Positions 8,752 through 18,621 of a stretch of DNA of 64,000 bases are shown here, in pieces (the stretch's first letter is position 1; each line of letters starts with the position of its first letter). The stretch comes from JBBIMP01 sp037444305 (GTDB lineage: Bacteria; Acidobacteriota; UBA6911): the NCBI GenBank assembly GCA_037444305.1, contig JBBIMP010000030.1, positions 3,991 to 67,990 of the forward strand, written 5' to 3'. Made by a program: the position numbers and the translations under genes. Under the pieces are notes generated by a model that saw only the letters and a program-made list of their open reading frames with translations, ran no database searches and was not told the DNA's origin.

Positions 8752-10263
8752 TCAGGGCTTGGGATACGCCATGGTGGCCGGATCGGGCAGCGGAATCCGC
8801 GTGACCTTGCCCTTGCTGATTTTCTGGAAGGAGTATTCCGGCTTGTCCGGGTCCCCCTTCTGAATGTCGTCCACGTTGCCCACCGCCAGGATGACCAGGT
8901 TCTCCGGGTGCAGGTACTTGCGCGCCACCCGCTGGACATCATCCAGCGTGACGGCGCGTATCCGGTCCCGGTATTTGTCCCAATAGCCGGCCTCGCGCCC
9001 GGTGAATTCATCGGCCGCGAATGTCCCCGCGACCGCCGATGCCGAAGAAAACAACTGGCTGAGCGTCTCCACCGCGCTGGTCCTGACCGTGTCCAGTTCT
9101 TCCTGCGAGACCTTTTCGTTCCGGATCCGCTCGATCTCGTCCAGAACGATCTGCGTGGCCTGGGCCGCGGTAGAGCTCTTGCTCTGGAACGCTGCCCGGA
9201 ACTGCCCCTCGTAATAGATCCCGGCAGAGAAGCCGGAACCGGCGCTGTAGGCCAAGCCTTCGTCGGAGCGGACGCGATTCATGATTCTCGAGGTGAATCC
9301 GCTCCCGCCCAGAATGTCGTTCATCATGTCGACGGCAAACTCATCCGGGTTTCCCCGGAGGATCCCGCGGTGACCCAGGGAGACGCGGGCCTGGTTGACG
9401 TCCGCCTTGTGGACCATGTACACGCCCGGGACAGGGGTCTGGGTTGGTTTTGGAACTGCAGCGGCGGCTCCCGGCGGCTTGGGCCAGTCGGCCATGGCGC
9501 GCTCGAGCTTCGCCTTGAGCTCCGCGGTCTTGAAATCACCCGAAACGGCGAAGATAAAATTCCCCGGGTGGTAGTGCTGCGCGTGAAAAGCGGCCATGTC
9601 CTCGCGGGTGATCGAGGAGACCGAGTCCCGCGTGGGCAGCCGGTTGGTGAAGTGCTCATCCCCGTAAATGAGGCGCCCCCACTCCCTGGCCTCGATGGCG
9701 TCGGTGCGGTCGTTGCGCCTTTCCAGCTGCTGGATCACCTGGCTCTTGTAAAGGTCGAGCCGGTTCTGCTGGAACGCCGGGCGGCGCAGCATCTCGAAGA
9801 AGAGTTCCAGCGCTTTGTCGGTGTCCTTGGTGAGGAAGTTCACGGAGGCGCCGCCCGAGGTGCTCCCGATCGAGCTGGAGATGGCGGCCGCCAGGAAATC
9901 GGCCTCCTCGTCATATTCCTCGGCCTTGTAGCCCGCTGTCCCTCCGGCACGCATCTGGCTGCCCACCGCCGAGGCCAGGCCCTGTTTCCCTGCGGGATCC
10001 AGATAGGATCCGACCCGGATGGTGACCGCTATGTTGACCAGCGGCAGTTCATGGTCTTCCACGAAATACCCGACCACGCCGTTGGCCATGACCTGCCGGT
10101 GTTTGGCGGCCTGGGGCGGCGTGTACTCGAGCGGTTTGTACTGGAGTTCATTCGGGTGCGCGGGCACCTGTGCCTGCTTCTGGAGTTGAGCCTGCTGTGC
10201 GAAGGAAAGAACCGTGCCGGCCAGCAGGCAGGCGAGTGCGACGACGATTGTCGCTCTTCTCAT
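8752..10263 (-). CDS. M16-family peptidase-like protein lacking HxxEH (non-catalytic subunit)
   Basis: The 503-residue protein has a signal peptide and two M16-type domains (NIAVTIRVGSYLDPAGKQG, HPGNFIFAVSGDF, LGGSGFTSRIMNRVRSDEGLAYS). Where the catalytic HxxEH should be, it reads GLASAVGSQMRAGGT, so the zinc site is absent. The R/Y pair near the end of the family pattern (RVRSDEGLAYSAG) is kept. In two-subunit M16 enzymes such as the mitochondrial-processing-peptidase type, one subunit keeps that pair and the other keeps the zinc site. Its ATG overlaps the stop of the upstream active-type gene in an ATGA, so the two are translationally coupled. It probably forms a periplasmic heterodimer with that partner. 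Confidence 0.85.
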   Translation of the reverse strand: MRRATIVVALACLLAGTVLSFAQQAQLQKQAQVPAHPNELQYKPLEYTPPQAAKHRQVMANGVVGYFVEDHELPLVNIAVTIRVGSYLDPAGKQGLASAVGSQMRAGGTAGYKAEEYDEEADFLAAAISSSIGSTSGGASVNFLTKDTDKALELFFEMLRRPAFQQNRLDLYKSQVIQQLERRNDRTDAIEAREWGRLIYGDEHFTNRLPTRDSVSSITREDMAAFHAQHYHPGNFIFAVSGDFKTAELKAKLERAMADWPKPPGAAAAVPKPTQTPVPGVYMVHKADVNQARVSLGHRGILRGNPDEFAVDMMNDILGGSGFTSRIMNRVRSDEGLAYSAGSGFSAGIYYEGQFRAAFQSKSSTAAQATQIVLDEIERIRNEKVSQEELDTVRTSAVETLSQLFSSASAVAGTFAADEFTGREAGYWDKYRDRIRAVTLDDVQRVARKYLHPENLVILAVGNVDDIQKGDPDKPEYSFQKISKGKVTRIPLPDPATMAYPKP

Positions 10264-11993
10264 AAGGCACCTCCATCATTTTTGATCTTCTCTTCGAGCA
10301 GCTTCTTCATCCTCTCCATCAGCGGACGCATCTCCGGAGGCGCCGCGGCGCCCTGCGTCTCGATCTGCTGCAGCACCTGCCTGGCCTGTTCGACGCTCAT
10401 CTGCGGCAGCATGGCGCGAAACTGCCTCAATTGCGCCTTCTGCTGGTCGTTGAGCCCTTCGAAGAGCGGATCTTCCTCCGTGGTCTCTGATTTCTTGGTG
10501 TAGTAGATCGCCACCGCGCGGTTTTCGGGCTTGAAGTACTGGATTGCGATCCTTTGAATGTCCTCGGCGGTAACCGCCTCGATCTTCTTCGGATCCTCGT
10601 TGAAGCTCTGCCAGCCGCGGTTGTTCTCCGCCAGCAGCAGCTGCAGCATCAGGGCGAAATTGCTCTGCAGCCTGCGGAAGTTCCCCGCCGCAAACTGGTT
10701 CTTCACCTTCTGGAGCTCTCTCTCTCCCACCTTCTCCTGCTGGAGTTTTTCGAGCTCCTTGTAGAGGGCTTGCTCCACCTCCTCGGGCGTGTGCCCCGGC
10801 TTAGCCGTGCCGCTCATCGAGAAAAATCCCTGCCACTTCATCGACCGCTGGCCGGCGCCGGCGTTGTTGGCCAGCTGCTGATCCAGCACGACCGACTTGT
10901 AGAGCCTGCCGGTCCGGCCGCTCATGAGGGAACCCAGCACGGTCAGCGCCGCGTCATCGGCGTGGCCGTCAGCCACCGTGTGATAGCGGATTTCGACCTC
11001 GGGGGTGGTCTCGGCCCACGCCAGCATCCGCTTCTCGGCTTCCTGCGGAATCTCCCGGGTGCGGACCGGCGGCACCTGCTGCGGATGGCGTTTCAGACGG
11101 CCGAAGTACCGCTCGGCGAGCACCTTGGCCTCGTTCACATCAAAATCCCCCACGAGGCAGGCCGCAAGGTTGTTGGGGGCGTAGTTCATCTCGAAATAGG
11201 CCGCGGCCTCTTCGCGCGACAGGCCATCCAGATCGCTCGGCCAGCCGATGACCGGCCACTTGTACGGGGAGGCGGTCCAGAAGAGGGCGTTGAACTCCTC
11301 CTGGAACTTTCCTGTCGGGGTGCTCTCCACGCGCAGCCGGCGCTCCTCGTGAACGACGTCCTTTTCGGCGTAGAATTCCCGGAACACCGGATTCAGCAGC
11401 CGGTCCGACTCCATCCAGAACCAGAGCTCCAGCTTGTTGGCCGGAACGTTGATGAAGTAGATAGTGAAATCCTCCGCCGTCCCCGCGTTCATCCCGCTGG
11501 CCCCGGCTGAGGTGTAGATCCGGTCGAACTCGTTCTTGACGATGAGTTCCTTCTGCCTGCGGTTGAGCTCCGCCATCCGGGCCAGGAGTTCGGTGTGTCT
11601 CGCCGTGCGGTTCTTCGGGTCCTTCAGGTCGGAGATTTCACCGAGTCGGAGCCGGTCGATCTGGGCCAGCTGCTCCTTCCGCAGCTCTGCGGCGACCGCG
11701 TCGATCTGCTCCATCAGTCTCAGATCCTCGGCTATGTTCCGGGTCCCGATGGCATGCGTCCCCTTGAACATCATGTGCTCGAAGACGTGCGACAGCCCCG
11801 TGATCCCGGGCCGCTCGTTTACCGAGCCGACTTTCGCCACCCATCCGGCGGCCACGTTGGGGTCGCCTTTGCGGGGGACCATGAGGAGCGTAAGACCGTT
11901 GTCCAGCACATACTCCTGCACTTCCACCTGCTGGGCGCACAGCGGAAGTGCGAGCCCGGCGGTAAGAAGCGCCGTGAGAAAAAGTCGTTTCAT
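10260..11993 (-). CDS. M16-family zinc metallopeptidase (catalytic subunit)
   Basis: The 577-residue secreted protein carries the inverted zinc motif HVFEH at residues 69-73 (GLSHVFEHMMFKGT) and a downstream EERRLRVES that can provide the distal Glu ligand. The start is the ATG at 11993 with CCTCC/GGAGG spacing on the coding strand; an upstream TTG at 12029 is rejected. The leader MKRLFLTALLTAGLALPLCA is a signal peptide. An inserted helical segment of about 70 residues (IDAVAAELRKEQLAQIDRLR onward) lies between HxxEH and the distal Glu. The gene is the upstream member of a coupled pair with a zinc-site-less homologue. It probably degrades oligopeptides in the periplasm. Confidence 0.88.
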   Translation of the reverse strand: MKRLFLTALLTAGLALPLCAQQVEVQEYVLDNGLTLLMVPRKGDPNVAAGWVAKVGSVNERPGITGLSHVFEHMMFKGTHAIGTRNIAEDLRLMEQIDAVAAELRKEQLAQIDRLRLGEISDLKDPKNRTARHTELLARMAELNRRQKELIVKNEFDRIYTSAGASGMNAGTAEDFTIYFINVPANKLELWFWMESDRLLNPVFREFYAEKDVVHEERRLRVESTPTGKFQEEFNALFWTASPYKWPVIGWPSDLDGLSREEAAAYFEMNYAPNNLAACLVGDFDVNEAKVLAERYFGRLKRHPQQVPPVRTREIPQEAEKRMLAWAETTPEVEIRYHTVADGHADDAALTVLGSLMSGRTGRLYKSVVLDQQLANNAGAGQRSMKWQGFFSMSGTAKPGHTPEEVEQALYKELEKLQQEKVGERELQKVKNQFAAGNFRRLQSNFALMLQLLLAENNRGWQSFNEDPKKIEAVTAEDIQRIAIQYFKPENRAVAIYYTKKSETTEEDPLFEGLNDQQKAQLRQFRAMLPQMSVEQARQVLQQIETQGAAAPPEMRPLMERMKKLLEEKIKNDGGAL

Positions 11994-12030
11994 GCCTGCC
12001 TCCTTCGAATCAGGAGTTACGGTTGTCAAA

Positions 12031-13461
12031 TCAGCGCTTCACCGGGCCCGGCCGGCCGGCGGTTCCGGTCTCCGGTTCGCGTGTGCGCACCAGCGGCATC
12101 ATCAGGCAGTGGGGCCCGCCATTGCGAATCGACAGGAGTTCCCCGTCGAAGGCGAGCACTTCTACGCCGGCCCGCCGCAGAGCCGCATTAGTGTATTTGT
12201 TGTGCTCATACGCCAGCACCCTGCCGGGCCTGAGCTGGGCTACGTTCACGCCCTGCCAGCGCAATTCGTAAAGTGCCCTTTCCATAAGATGCTTCTCCGC
12301 CGGGAGATCTTCCCGCTCGCCCCCGGCGAAGACCACCGTCCAGCCCTGGGCGCGCGCGTAATCGACCAGCTTCATGTCCAGCGCCACCGGCTTTGCGGTG
12401 CCGGCCTCGTATTTCGTCAGCCAGCCCACGTCCGCCAACACCTCGAGCGTGGTGCGCAGCTGCCGGGAGTCGCCCGTCCGCTCCCCTTCCCGGTGTGCCA
12501 GGATCTCGTCGGTCTGGCGCGCCAACCCCGAAAGCATACCCCTGACCGGATTCCCCGCGGCGTAGGCCTTTTCGAGAAAATAAGGAACCGCTACCGCCTT
12601 GTCCCGGTCGACCAGGTTGAACATGGAATCGAGATGGAGCAGCTGCCTCGTCAACCCGTTGGGCTTGTCGCGCGGGGGCATGCTCACGGCGATGACGTCC
12701 ATTCCCAGCTTCGAGGCCAGCAGCGGGGCCGCCTTGGGGTCGCTCCTCTGGCCCACGCCTACAAGGAGCGTCTTTTCATCCTGGACGATCACATCCCCCC
12801 CGTCCAGCAGGACGCCCTCCTCCCCGGCATCGAATAACACGGGGAATGCCTTCAGGGCGGTGGCGTGGCGGAAGATCATGCGGGCGATGGCGTTTTCCAT
12901 CGTGCGCCCGAAGTGCCGGCCGTTGCCGATGATCACGCCCCTGGGTGTGGATATGGCAAAGTCGCGCGCCCAGTACATCGAGCTGAGCGGCAGGAAGAGC
13001 GGGTCGGCCTCGCCATCGGGGCCCCGGTTGTAGAAAAACCCGTCCGAAATCTGAAGAACGGCATCCGCGTCGACTTTGTCCAGGTGCGGCATGATGCGGT
13101 CGGCCTGCGAGGGATAGGACTGCCGGATCCAGGCCTCCAGCTTTCCTTCCTTCCGGGCGTGGTTCAATGCGTCTTCCAGGAGGTCCCGCACCTGCAGGAC
13201 TTCGATCCCCTCCCGCTCCAGCAGGCTCACGAAAGCGCGGTGTTCGCGGATCGTCCCCGGCGGAAGTCCCTTATTGAAGATCGGGTGGATGGAGGACCCC
13301 ATTTCGGTTGACTTGTAGATCGTTTCGTCAACCGACATAACAATGACGGTTCGCAGGACCTCATAATCCGCCTGCACACCGCGAATCTCCTCTGCTGGAA
13401 CCCGTGCGGCCACAAGCGAGGTCATCAGCAGAAAAATGAAAATTCCATGGTGTAGTTTCAT
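12031..13461 (-). CDS. Secreted arginine-deiminase-family protein
   Basis: The 476-residue product has a signal peptide (about 1-23) and then an arginine deiminase-like guanidino-modifying fold. Matching segments are REHRAFVSLLEREGIEVLQV, MYWARDFAISTPRGVIIGNG, LLDGGDVIV, LLHLDSMFNLVD (His-x-Asp) and RNGGPHCLMMPLVR, which keeps the catalytic Cys. The classical enzyme converts arginine to citrulline and ammonia in the cytoplasm, so export is unusual. The substrate might be free arginine, agmatine or a peptidyl guanidino group; this cannot be decided here. It lies 37 bp upstream of the M16 pair on the same strand, which suggests a shared transcript. Confidence 0.78.
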   Translation of the reverse strand: MKLHHGIFIFLLMTSLVAARVPAEEIRGVQADYEVLRTVIVMSVDETIYKSTEMGSSIHPIFNKGLPPGTIREHRAFVSLLEREGIEVLQVRDLLEDALNHARKEGKLEAWIRQSYPSQADRIMPHLDKVDADAVLQISDGFFYNRGPDGEADPLFLPLSSMYWARDFAISTPRGVIIGNGRHFGRTMENAIARMIFRHATALKAFPVLFDAGEEGVLLDGGDVIVQDEKTLLVGVGQRSDPKAAPLLASKLGMDVIAVSMPPRDKPNGLTRQLLHLDSMFNLVDRDKAVAVPYFLEKAYAAGNPVRGMLSGLARQTDEILAHREGERTGDSRQLRTTLEVLADVGWLTKYEAGTAKPVALDMKLVDYARAQGWTVVFAGGEREDLPAEKHLMERALYELRWQGVNVAQLRPGRVLAYEHNKYTNAALRRAGVEVLAFDGELLSIRNGGPHCLMMPLVRTREPETGTAGRPGPVKR

Positions 13462-13517
13462 AACCTGGGTCTTTCTTTCATGAGAACAGCCCTCTTACGG
13501 CGAGCGGACAGGATCCG

Positions 13518-13541
13518 TCTTCGCGTCTTGGCGCCTTTGCG
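13518..13541. repeat. Three octamer repeats of the CGCAAAGA type
   Basis: TCTTCGCG, TCTTGGCG and CCTTTGCG follow each other with an exact 8-bp period between the S9 peptidase and deiminase genes. On the other strand the unit reads CGCAAAGG, CGCCAAGA, CGCGAAGA. Related units occur at 40961-40978 and 62599-62622. Confidence 0.55.
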
Positions 13542-13555
13542 TTGAAGAACTAAAC

Positions 13556-15796
13556 TCAGCGCATGGTGCTCGTCGGGCCTTCGGGCAGCTTGCCGCCCAG
13601 CAGCGTGCGCACCCAGAAATCGTGCGTCTCACGCGTGGCGTGACTTCGCTGCGAAGCCTGGATCCCGTGACGGCTGTCGGGGTAGAACATCAGTTCGAAC
13701 CGTTTCCCGTTGCTGGTCAGCCAGTCCACCACCTGCATGGTGTTCTGCATGTGGACATTGTCGTCTATGGTGCCGTGCGTGATCCTCATGAGCCCCTTGT
13801 ACCTGTCGATCCAGGTCAAAACGGCCCCGTTTTTGTACCCCTCGGGATTCTCCGCGGGCGTGTCCATGTATCTCTCGGTATACACGGTGTCGTAGAGGCG
13901 CCAATCAGAGACCGACGCCCCTGCCTGCCCGAAGTTGAAGTGGTCGGCGCCCTGGGTGAGCGCCAGCATCGTCACGTAGCCGCCGTAACTGCTCCCCGTG
14001 ATGCCGATCCTGTCCTTCGCCACAAAGGGTCTGGTTCGCAGCCATTCGGCCGCCTTGGTGTAGTCCGCCATCTCCCACTTCCCCAGGTTCCGGTGCATGA
14101 GCGCCGTCCCCCTTTTCCCGAAGTGGCCGCTGCCGCGGTGATCGACGCTGAAGGTGATCACGCCCCGCTGAGCCCAGTAATGGGCCGCAAGGCCCGGCCA
14201 CTGATTGTGCACCCTGCCGGCATCGGGTCCGCCGTAAATGCTGAAGATGACGGGATACTGCCGTCCGGGATCAAAATCCACCGGCAGGATCCAGTAGGCC
14301 GGAAGGTCGAATCCGTCCCCGGAGGGGATAGTGAAAAGCTCCGCCTTGCCCCAGGCGTATTCCTCCATCGCCTTGGTGCGGGAGTCCCCCAGGCTGCGCA
14401 CGAGCGACCCGTCGCCCCGGTGGAGGCTCATCGCGGGCGGGCTCGTCAGCGTGCTGACGGTGTCGATGAAAAACTTTCCTCCGGGTGACACCTGGGCGCG
14501 GTGAATCCCGTCCCCCTGCGTGAGCGTTGCCATACCCGTTCCGTCCAGTTTTACGCGCATCAACTGGGCGTCCGAGGTGCGGCCCGGCCGGCCCATGAAG
14601 TAGACGTAGCCGCCGGCTTCGTCCACCTCGGCGATCGAGTTGACCCGCCATGCGCCCGAGGTGAGCCGTTTTTTCAGGGTGCCGTCGTTGTTGTAATAGT
14701 AGAGGTGGTCCCAGCCGTCCACATTCGACCGGAGCAGAAATCCGCTGCCGTCCTTGAAGTAATGGATGTCCTCGAAAAAGTCCACCCACGATGCCTGCTT
14801 TTCCTCGAAGATCGCCTTCTTCGTGCCCGTAGCCGGATCACAACTGTAGAAACGGATCGTGTCCTGTCCGCGGTTCATCCACTGCACCGTGAGCGTCCTG
14901 CTGTCCCTGGTCCAGAAGGGCCACGCAATGTAATGGTCTGCCTTTTGCTCGAAGTCCAGCCAGACGGTTTTTCCCCGCGCCACCTCGACCACTCCCATGG
15001 ACACCCATGGATTCGGGTCCCCGGCTTTCGGATAACGCTGCCTCTCCAGCGTTCCGTGCTGGCCGTCGGCGTGGTAGATGGGGAATTCCGGCACGGGATT
15101 GTCGTCGAAGCGCATGTAGGCCAGTCGGGAACTGTCGGGGGACCACCAGAAAGCCGCGTAGCGTGAACTGCGCCCCAGGATCTCCTCGAAGTACACCCAG
15201 GAGGCCCAGCCGTTGTAAACGAGATCGCCGCCGTCGGCGGTGTACTGGTGTTCCACGAAATTTTCCAGGTCGTAGCCGAAGAGGTTGCCGCCGCGCGTGT
15301 AGGCGATCCACCTGCCGTCCGGGGAGAACCTGGGGTTCTGCTCCTTACCGGGCGTAGCCGTAAGCCGGCGGAAGGCGGTGGAAGCCGAGTTGTAGAAATA
15401 AAGATCGTCGTTCTGGTCGAAAATGAACCGGGCCAGGTCTTCGGTCATTGCGGCTGCCCGCTCGGCGCTGAATCCCTGGGGCAGATGTCTCTGTACCTCG
15501 CTGTAGTCCCGGTATATGCGCGCGCTGCCATCGGCCGCGCTGACGGCGTACACCTTCCTCTGTTTGTCCGCCGGGTCCGTGCGCGTCTCCAGATAGTGAT
15601 CGCCATCCGCCCAGCCGCTGATCTGGGGGAGCCGGCCCACGATCTCCGTACCGGGTTCGCGCGCCGCCTCCGCGCCCGCCGGGGCGAAGACCTGGTCGTA
15701 GCTGAAGAACTTCCTGCCGGGGCTCTGTGCGGGGAGGAAAGGAAGGACGACGGCGAGCAGAGCGACGATTGCGATCGAGCGATGTGTCTGTTTCAT
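13556..15796 (-). CDS. Dipeptidyl peptidase IV-type S9 serine peptidase
   Basis: The 746-residue secreted protein has a signal peptide, an N-terminal beta-propeller (for example RFSPDGRWIAYTRGGNLFGYDL and FWWSPDSSRLAYMRFDD) and a C-terminal alpha/beta hydrolase. The nucleophile motif is GSSYGGYV, the acid is in GTIDDNVHMQNT and the His in SRHGI. The propeller Glu-Glu motif that binds the substrate amino terminus is seen as VYFEEILGRSS. This fits removal of N-terminal X-Pro or X-Ala dipeptides. The ATG at 15796 has GGAGA about 8 bases upstream; the longer frame to 15829 lacks a site. It follows aceE by 34 bp. Confidence 0.9.
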   Translation of the reverse strand: MKQTHRSIAIVALLAVVLPFLPAQSPGRKFFSYDQVFAPAGAEAAREPGTEIVGRLPQISGWADGDHYLETRTDPADKQRKVYAVSAADGSARIYRDYSEVQRHLPQGFSAERAAAMTEDLARFIFDQNDDLYFYNSASTAFRRLTATPGKEQNPRFSPDGRWIAYTRGGNLFGYDLENFVEHQYTADGGDLVYNGWASWVYFEEILGRSSRYAAFWWSPDSSRLAYMRFDDNPVPEFPIYHADGQHGTLERQRYPKAGDPNPWVSMGVVEVARGKTVWLDFEQKADHYIAWPFWTRDSRTLTVQWMNRGQDTIRFYSCDPATGTKKAIFEEKQASWVDFFEDIHYFKDGSGFLLRSNVDGWDHLYYYNNDGTLKKRLTSGAWRVNSIAEVDEAGGYVYFMGRPGRTSDAQLMRVKLDGTGMATLTQGDGIHRAQVSPGGKFFIDTVSTLTSPPAMSLHRGDGSLVRSLGDSRTKAMEEYAWGKAELFTIPSGDGFDLPAYWILPVDFDPGRQYPVIFSIYGGPDAGRVHNQWPGLAAHYWAQRGVITFSVDHRGSGHFGKRGTALMHRNLGKWEMADYTKAAEWLRTRPFVAKDRIGITGSSYGGYVTMLALTQGADHFNFGQAGASVSDWRLYDTVYTERYMDTPAENPEGYKNGAVLTWIDRYKGLMRITHGTIDDNVHMQNTMQVVDWLTSNGKRFELMFYPDSRHGIQASQRSHATRETHDFWVRTLLGGKLPEGPTSTMR

Positions 15797-15830
15797 GGTG
15801 TTCTTCTCCGGTATAGGCATACCCAGCATT

Positions 15831-18503
15831 TCAGGAAAAAAGCGGCTCGGCCTTAGCCGGATCGATCCCCAGTTCGCGGATCGCCTCCGAGACCATCACG
15901 GCCTTGACCTTCCCCTCCCGCGACAGGGCTTCGAGCGCCGCCAGAGCAATGAACTCCGCGTCGACCTCGAAATGGCGCCGCAGCGCTTCCCGCGTGTCGC
16001 TGCGGCCGAAGCCGTCCGTCCCGAGCGTTACGTAGCGCTGCCGGATCCACGGCCGGATGAGATCGGGTACCGACTTCATGAAGTCCGTGGCGGCCACCAC
16101 CGGGCCTGCAGCGCCTTCCAGCGCCCTGACCACATGAGGCGCCTTCGCCTCGTCTTCCGGATGAAGCCGGTTCCAGCGCTCCGCGACGAGGGCATCCCTC
16201 CGCAGTTGCTGATAGCTGGGCGCGCTCCAGACGTCCGCAGCCACCTTGAACCGGTCTTCCAGGATCCCCTGGGCCCGCAGCACGGCCTGCATGGCCGAGC
16301 CGCTGCCGAACAGCTGCACCCTGAGTTTTCGCTTCTTTGCCGCCGGCTGGTAGAGGTAGAGCCCGCGGATGATTCCTTCCTCCACGCCGTCGGGCATCGG
16401 CGGGTGTGCAATGTTCTCGTTGTACAGCGTGATGTAATAGAAAACGTCCTCCTGATTGGCGCACATGCGCTTCAGCCCGTCCTTAACAATCACTGCCACT
16501 TCATAGGCATAGGCCGGATCGTAGGCGAGAATGTTGGGCAGCGACGTGGCCAGAAGATGACTGTGACCGTCCTGGTGCTGGAGCCCTTCTCCGTTGAGCG
16601 TGGTCCGCCCCGCGGTGGCTCCCATCAGGAATCCCCGCCCACGGGCGTCGCCGAAGGCCCAGACCTGGTCCCCGGTCCGCTGGAACCCGAACATGGAATA
16701 GAAGATATAGAAGGGGATCGTGATCTCGCCGTGGGTGGCGTAGCTGGTTCCGGCGGCCGCGAAGCTGGCCATGCTCCCCGCTTCGGTAATGCCCTCTTCG
16801 AGGATCTGGCCCTCTTTCGACTCGTAATAGCTGAGCAGCAGGTTTGCGTCGACCGATTCGTAGAGCTGCCCGACGGAGGAATAGATGCCCACTTCCCGGA
16901 AGAGGGAATCCATCCCGAAGGTGCGCGCCTCGTCGGGGATGATGGGGACGATGCGGCGGCCGATCTCCTCGCTGCGCATGAGCCGGCGCAGCAGCCGGAC
17001 GAACGCCATCGTCGTGGAGACCTCGCGGCTGCTGCCGGTGCCCGCCTTGAACTCGGCGTACAACTCTTCGCCCGGAAGTTTGAGCGGCCGGCTGCGCACG
17101 ATGCGTTTCGGCAGGCAGCCGCCCAGTGCCGCCCGGCGGTCGAGCATGTACTGGATCTCCAGGCTCTTCGGGCCCGGGTTGTAATAAGGGGCTTCCTCGA
17201 GCTTTTTGTCCGAGATCGGAAGTTCCAGCAGATCGCGGAATTCCCGCAGCTGGTCGAGATTCATCTTCTTGAGCTGGTGGGTGACATTCTTGCCCAAAAA
17301 TCCCTCGCCCAGAGCCCAGCCCTTGACCGTCTTGGCCAGGATTACGGTGGGCTCGCCCCGGTGCTCCACTGCATGCTTGTAGGCCGCATAGAGCTTCTGG
17401 TAATCGTGGCCGCCTCTTCGGAGCGCGGCCAGTTCAGCGTCGCTCAGGTGCTCCACCAGCTTGCGCAGGCGCGGATCGGGGCCGAAAAAGTGCTCGCGGA
17501 TGTAGTCTCCCTTGGAGGTGGCGTATTTCTGGTAGGCCCCGTCCACCGTGTCATTCATCTTCTGCAGCAGCAGGCCGTCCACGTCCCGGTGAATGAGGTC
17601 GTCCCACTCGCGGCCCCAGATGACCTTGATGACGTTCCAGCCCGCTCCGCGGAAGACCATCTCGAGTTCCTGGATGATCTTCCCGTTCCCCCGCACCGGG
17701 CCGTCGAGCCGCTGCAGGTTGCAGTTGACGACGAAAACGAGGTTGTCCAGTTTTTCGCGCGAGGCCAGAAAGAGGGACCCGAGGGTCTCCGGCTCGTCGC
17801 ACTCGCCGTCCCCCACGAAACACCACACCCGCGACCGGTCGGTGTTGACGAGGTTGCGGGCGTGCAGGTAGCGGTTGAAGCGGGCCTGGTAAAGCGCCGC
17901 CAGCGGCCCCAATCCCATCGACACCGTGGGGAACTCCCAGAAGTCGGGCATCAGGCGAGGGTGCGGGTACGAGGACAATCCCTGCCCCGGCACGGTCTCG
18001 CGCCGGAAGTTATCCATCTGCGTCTCGGTGATGCGGCCCTCGAGGAAGGCCCTGGCGTAAATGCCCGGCGCGGCATGTCCCTGGAAATAGACCTGGTCGC
18101 CCGCTTCTTCGTCCTTGCCCCGGAAGAAGTGATTGAAGCCGGCCTCGTAGAGGCTTGCAGACGAGGCGTACGTGGAGATGTGGCCGCCGATGCCGTCGTA
18201 TTGGGTGTTTGCGCGCGTGACCATGGCCGCGGCGTTCCAACGGATCATGCGGCGGATGCGCTTCTCCATCTGTTCGTCCCCCGGGAACGGCGGTTCCTGT
18301 TCGGGCGAAATGGTGTTGATGTAAGGGGTCTGAACCAGTTCGGGAACCCCCACGTGAAGCATGCGGGAGCGTTTCAGGAGCTTGCGGACGATAAAGCGCG
18401 CACGAGGTTTGCCCGCACGCCTCAGGAGAGCGTCAAAGGAATCGATCCACTCGCCGGTTTCGACGGGATCGACATCGGGCAGTTGCTGCTTGAATTCGCT
18501 CAA
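15831..18503 (-). CDS. aceE: Pyruvate dehydrogenase E1 component, homodimeric type
   Basis: The 890-residue protein is the single-chain E1 of pyruvate dehydrogenase, which decarboxylates pyruvate with thiamine diphosphate and acetylates the E2 lipoyl group. Markers are NTISPEQEPPFPGD, the active-site region DGIGGHISTYASSASLYEAGFNHFF (split here by family convention), the ThDP motif GDGECDEPETLGS...NCN, and EGITEAGSMASF in the pyrimidine-binding half. The length matches the family (about 890). The start appears to be TTG (18501-18503) behind a GAGAGAGA stretch. No E2 or E3 gene is adjacent, so the complex is not encoded in one operon here. Confidence 0.95.
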   Translation of the reverse strand: MSEFKQQLPDVDPVETGEWIDSFDALLRRAGKPRARFIVRKLLKRSRMLHVGVPELVQTPYINTISPEQEPPFPGDEQMEKRIRRMIRWNAAAMVTRANTQYDGIGGHISTYASSASLYEAGFNHFFRGKDEEAGDQVYFQGHAAPGIYARAFLEGRITETQMDNFRRETVPGQGLSSYPHPRLMPDFWEFPTVSMGLGPLAALYQARFNRYLHARNLVNTDRSRVWCFVGDGECDEPETLGSLFLASREKLDNLVFVVNCNLQRLDGPVRGNGKIIQELEMVFRGAGWNVIKVIWGREWDDLIHRDVDGLLLQKMNDTVDGAYQKYATSKGDYIREHFFGPDPRLRKLVEHLSDAELAALRRGGHDYQKLYAAYKHAVEHRGEPTVILAKTVKGWALGEGFLGKNVTHQLKKMNLDQLREFRDLLELPISDKKLEEAPYYNPGPKSLEIQYMLDRRAALGGCLPKRIVRSRPLKLPGEELYAEFKAGTGSSREVSTTMAFVRLLRRLMRSEEIGRRIVPIIPDEARTFGMDSLFREVGIYSSVGQLYESVDANLLLSYYESKEGQILEEGITEAGSMASFAAAGTSYATHGEITIPFYIFYSMFGFQRTGDQVWAFGDARGRGFLMGATAGRTTLNGEGLQHQDGHSHLLATSLPNILAYDPAYAYEVAVIVKDGLKRMCANQEDVFYYITLYNENIAHPPMPDGVEEGIIRGLYLYQPAAKKRKLRVQLFGSGSAMQAVLRAQGILEDRFKVAADVWSAPSYQQLRRDALVAERWNRLHPEDEAKAPHVVRALEGAAGPVVAATDFMKSVPDLIRPWIRQRYVTLGTDGFGRSDTREALRRHFEVDAEFIALAALEALSREGKVKAVMVSEAIRELGIDPAKAEPLFS

Positions 18504-18621
18504 GATTCTCTCTCTTCAAAAAGCTAAATGATAAAGGCGGGTTGAGGGCTTTTCAATTCGCCTTTTGGCGCCGGCCGACCGGAAGTTCGGACGGCGCGGG
18601 CAATTCCCGGCACTCGGCCTG

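Noticed and set aside
15795..18527. 910-codon open frame antisense to aceE
   Set aside because: aceE carries all family motifs on the other strand; this frame has shadow composition and no ribosome-binding site.
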